Shown: piece by piece, positions 63,001 to 64,000 of the stretch | Numbering within the stretch: the first letter of the stretch is position 1 | Layout of the letters: each line of letters begins with the position of its first letter | DNA from: Leclercia adecarboxylata | GTDB taxonomy: Bacteria; Pseudomonadota; Gammaproteobacteria; Enterobacterales; Enterobacteriaceae | Direction: 5' to 3' | DNA: 64,000 bases | Assembly (NCBI RefSeq): GCF_006171285.1 | Contig: NZ_CP040889.1 | Location: 4,650,001-4,714,000 of the forward strand | Translations under genes and position numbers: made by a program | The notes under the pieces: generated by a model | The model's input: the letters and a program-made list of their open reading frames with translations, nothing else | Told to the model about the DNA's origin: nothing | Databases searched by the model: none

Positions 63001-64000
63001 CTGAAAGTTTTGACAGCGCCACTAGTAGATTTTGTTTTTCCGCTATCGGTAATGAAGCTGCATCGCCATAGGTCAGAACGCCGTAAGGATCGGTGTCAAT
63101 GAATACCTGGGCGTATTGCGGTAAAAAGACCGCTAGCCATGCGTGTAAACCTCTTAATTCTGAAGACGGATACCCCTCAAATCCCAGCATACTTCTCAAA
63201 CGTCCCATGGGTAGCCCTTTGTCAACGATCCCGGCTAACCATTTTGCCGCTAAATACTCAGCAATTGTCCTGTGGCTGTAATCAACAGTCTCAAGCTCAT
63301 CTCCGGCAGAAAAAACCCGCCTCGATAACGCCGCTCTAATTATTTCATGTGAGAAGAACGAGATGGTTCTGTAACTGGGGTATTCTGGTCGGATATCGTT
63401 TGGAAGCAGAGAAACTCCGGAAACATCACTCAATATGCGCAACGCGCAAATTGATCCTGCAGGATACTCTAACTCGTCGCAGTTATGAATTCCTGAAGTT
63501 AGCCGCGTATGTTCTGTGCTATGTTCAGTTAAAAGGAACTGTGTCGCAGAGTGGAAAAGTTCAGACCTTGTACGGGGCCAGTTTCCTTCTTTAACGGCTT
63601 CAGCCAGCATTATTAGATTTTGTGGGTTGTAAAGAAATTCGCTGGCGTCATGTTTTTCTGCTTCAGCCAGAAACGCTTCCGGGTGTTCAACACCATTAGC
63701 TTGTAGAATCGCGGTCTGCTCTTCTGTTGAGAGCGACTGCAAATGTAAAACAACATAGCCTCCCGTCTGCTCAAAATAGGGTAAAAATGCTGACAAGTCT
63801 GATTCACCTAACCAATCCTGAGAGCGACAAGAAATTCTGACATTTTGTGGCGTTTGGGAAAAAAGCCTATGTATGATGTCGTCTACAACGTCACTACTGT
63901 TACTGGCACTCCTCTTCTCATCTAATGCATCGATGAATAACGTTTTCTGATTATCAATAGGTACGCCACTTAAGAAGTGACGTACTGTCAGATATTTTGC
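60089..64000 (-). CDS. Giant STAND/NACHT-like NTPase with C-terminal PD-(D/E)xK-like nuclease segment (5' end outside window)
   Basis: The frame is open from the stop at 60089 to the window edge, 1303 residues, with the N-terminus missing; a TTG at 63796 is not the start, since coding sequence continues. Near the edge LFIDALDEKR is a Walker B / STAND motif and VRISCRSQDW a sensor-like strand; the Walker A motif would lie outside. A long helical-repeat body follows. The C-terminal 130 residues contain RADIIISLPGIKIPIEIKRD, a PD-(D/E)xK arrangement (Asp, then Glu-x-Lys), with upstream Glu in the helix. STAND proteins of this size act as phage sensors in systems such as Avs, which usually carry the nuclease at the N-terminus. 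Distinctly AT-rich. Confidence 0.75.
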   Translation of the reverse strand, partial: AKYLTVRHFLSGVPIDNQKTLFIDALDEKRSASNSSDVVDDIIHRLFSQTPQNVRISCRSQDWLGESDLSAFLPYFEQTGGYVVLHLQSLSTEEQTAILQANGVEHPEAFLAEAEKHDASEFLYNPQNLIMLAEAVKEGNWPRTRSELFHSATQFLLTEHSTEHTRLTSGIHNCDELEYPAGSICALRILSDVSGVSLLPNDIRPEYPSYRTISFFSHEIIRAALSRRVFSAGDELETVDYSHRTIAEYLAAKWLAGIVDKGLPMGRLRSMLGFEGYPSSELRGLHAWLAVFLPQYAQVFIDTDPYGVLTYGDAASLPIAEKQNLLVALSKLSERDPWFRNHGLNSYLNGFATVEMEALLRQIVRDPHSSFSLRMIVLESLSVATPIVALSDDLINIVKSKDSSYAEKEEAITALIHFGVSGQKFSVRLFAELNDKNHDSIRLRNHIIQLLYKDHFTPQDIAQLLIDTLNITSERLPIGALWRLNDIVPTADLLAIFEHLDRYHTAHSKDWYSSAKNHYEIVYFLEAGLLRILSEKNGYSASQIWLCLKTFYFYSHHHHYRGYDNVQKSVVQEIKNRSWQYEDIIDAAILSFKHYDTHCLFLHEFGGSTFHLIPDEVLLARFIHFFSHAEADSDKTECIYRLTFAVLYRCAKPSQQTFEFLSAYCHLNVKLTAVFETSIVCEIDDWRVKHKLSQIAYEKKRNAALYEDRHSFELCRQEIVSGQHLEWLKHISYIYYSKYSDVDDKLTPVQRCADILGAENVTDAISGLLAILNRSDLPTIDEVNCTFLKGKYYKWWYAVLAGSDELFKKNSDVTQWDEDLLTTLLALDVVLALFTKDNNVISDYSLPWKRDVILNKTAFFIKTYYHIITFYINNQLQDIRALNYLLNDTCIPIDYAVPLVMRLAKEHPDDVFHLQNLVGWLLAHPESHAELLQLSELMIAQPSKLKKQSYQIWLVCAYLFAPDQCQDQFLSESKSATKMIMFIRQLSGKAKRGRGSSEQRLSLTQLETIITVSAIHFPNIDRLASNVSNSTNNWEYADFIKRMIDDVSSFSSYDAGKVFERLLLLPECTSYRDYLLHAQSNQKVRYRESQFQHTNWKQAVNILKNQTPANVMDLYALLLDHLRDIANRITYENTDIYKQFWNENGNGQIVVPKPEESCRNFFLELLRVRLHPLQIICEPEGHMVSSKRADIIISLPGIKIPIEIKRDYHRNVWSALNEQLDQLYTTNPDAAGYGIYLVFWFGASRPNAIPRPEKDTPPPVNATTMEDILNEAVPMVKRNRLSAIVIDVSGEANSTIETQKSSM

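Overview
The window looks like chromosome from a member of the Enterobacteriaceae close to Enterobacter, Lelliottia or Leclercia. Many proteins are near-identical in layout to E. coli ones (YdcI, YdcJ, Trg, FrmR/FrmA, YcgZ-YmgA-AriR, YedK, DsbG, YjaB-like), and the trg/ydcI/ydcJ neighbourhood is conserved apart from an insertion. The rest is accessory material of the kind that differs between strains. Most of the window is GC-rich. The last 5.5 kb is visibly AT-rich and probably acquired.

Layout. 1-10.4 kb: ydcJ (cut by the window edge), ydcI, a membrane PQQ dehydrogenase with a TonB-like lipoprotein inserted next to trg, formaldehyde detoxification (frmRA), and the small ycgZ-ymgA-ariR signalling operon. 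10.7-20.8 kb: a berberine-type oxidase, a small membrane-protein pair, a mesX-mesD folate-independent methionine synthase operon with a highly structured leader, an iron-regulated siderophore reductase, a glutathione peroxidase, tandem DUF1254/DUF1214 exported proteins and yedK. 21.0-25.9 kb: an SOS-controlled umuC that has lost umuD, and a copper/redox operon (scsA-like, scsB-like, dsbG).

26.1-51.6 kb is bracketed by two inverted copies of an intergenic repeat of about 375 bp. Inside, two catabolic gene groups lie at the two ends: gntR, CitMHS transporter, SDR, lactonase and acnA paralogue on the left; an MFS transporter, amidohydrolase, racemase-like protein, IMDH-like dehydrogenase, DUF1537 kinase and class II aldolase on the right. 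Five copies of one composite operator (two TGCA cores, 20-21 bp apart) sit just upstream of gntR and in both divergent promoter regions. One tandem winged-helix GntR protein therefore probably runs both ends as a split regulon for an unidentified acid or lactone substrate. The middle (34.8-44.3 kb) is a mosaic of small accessory genes: MFS/LysR pair, orphan Imm63-like immunity gene, acetyltransferases, ADH/HxlR pair, XRE-cupin regulator, phosphatase, hydrolase and gene remnants.

51.9-58.2 kb holds a TetR-regulated tripartite RND efflux operon (EefABC type). It is followed at 58.5-64.0 kb by a two-gene AT-rich unit that looks like a defence system: a very large STAND/NACHT-like NTPase with a C-terminal PD-(D/E)xK-like nuclease segment, running off the window, and a HEPN-domain protein directly downstream.

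I saw no tRNA or rRNA genes, no CRISPR array and no intact insertion sequence. All calls are by reading; no database search was run.
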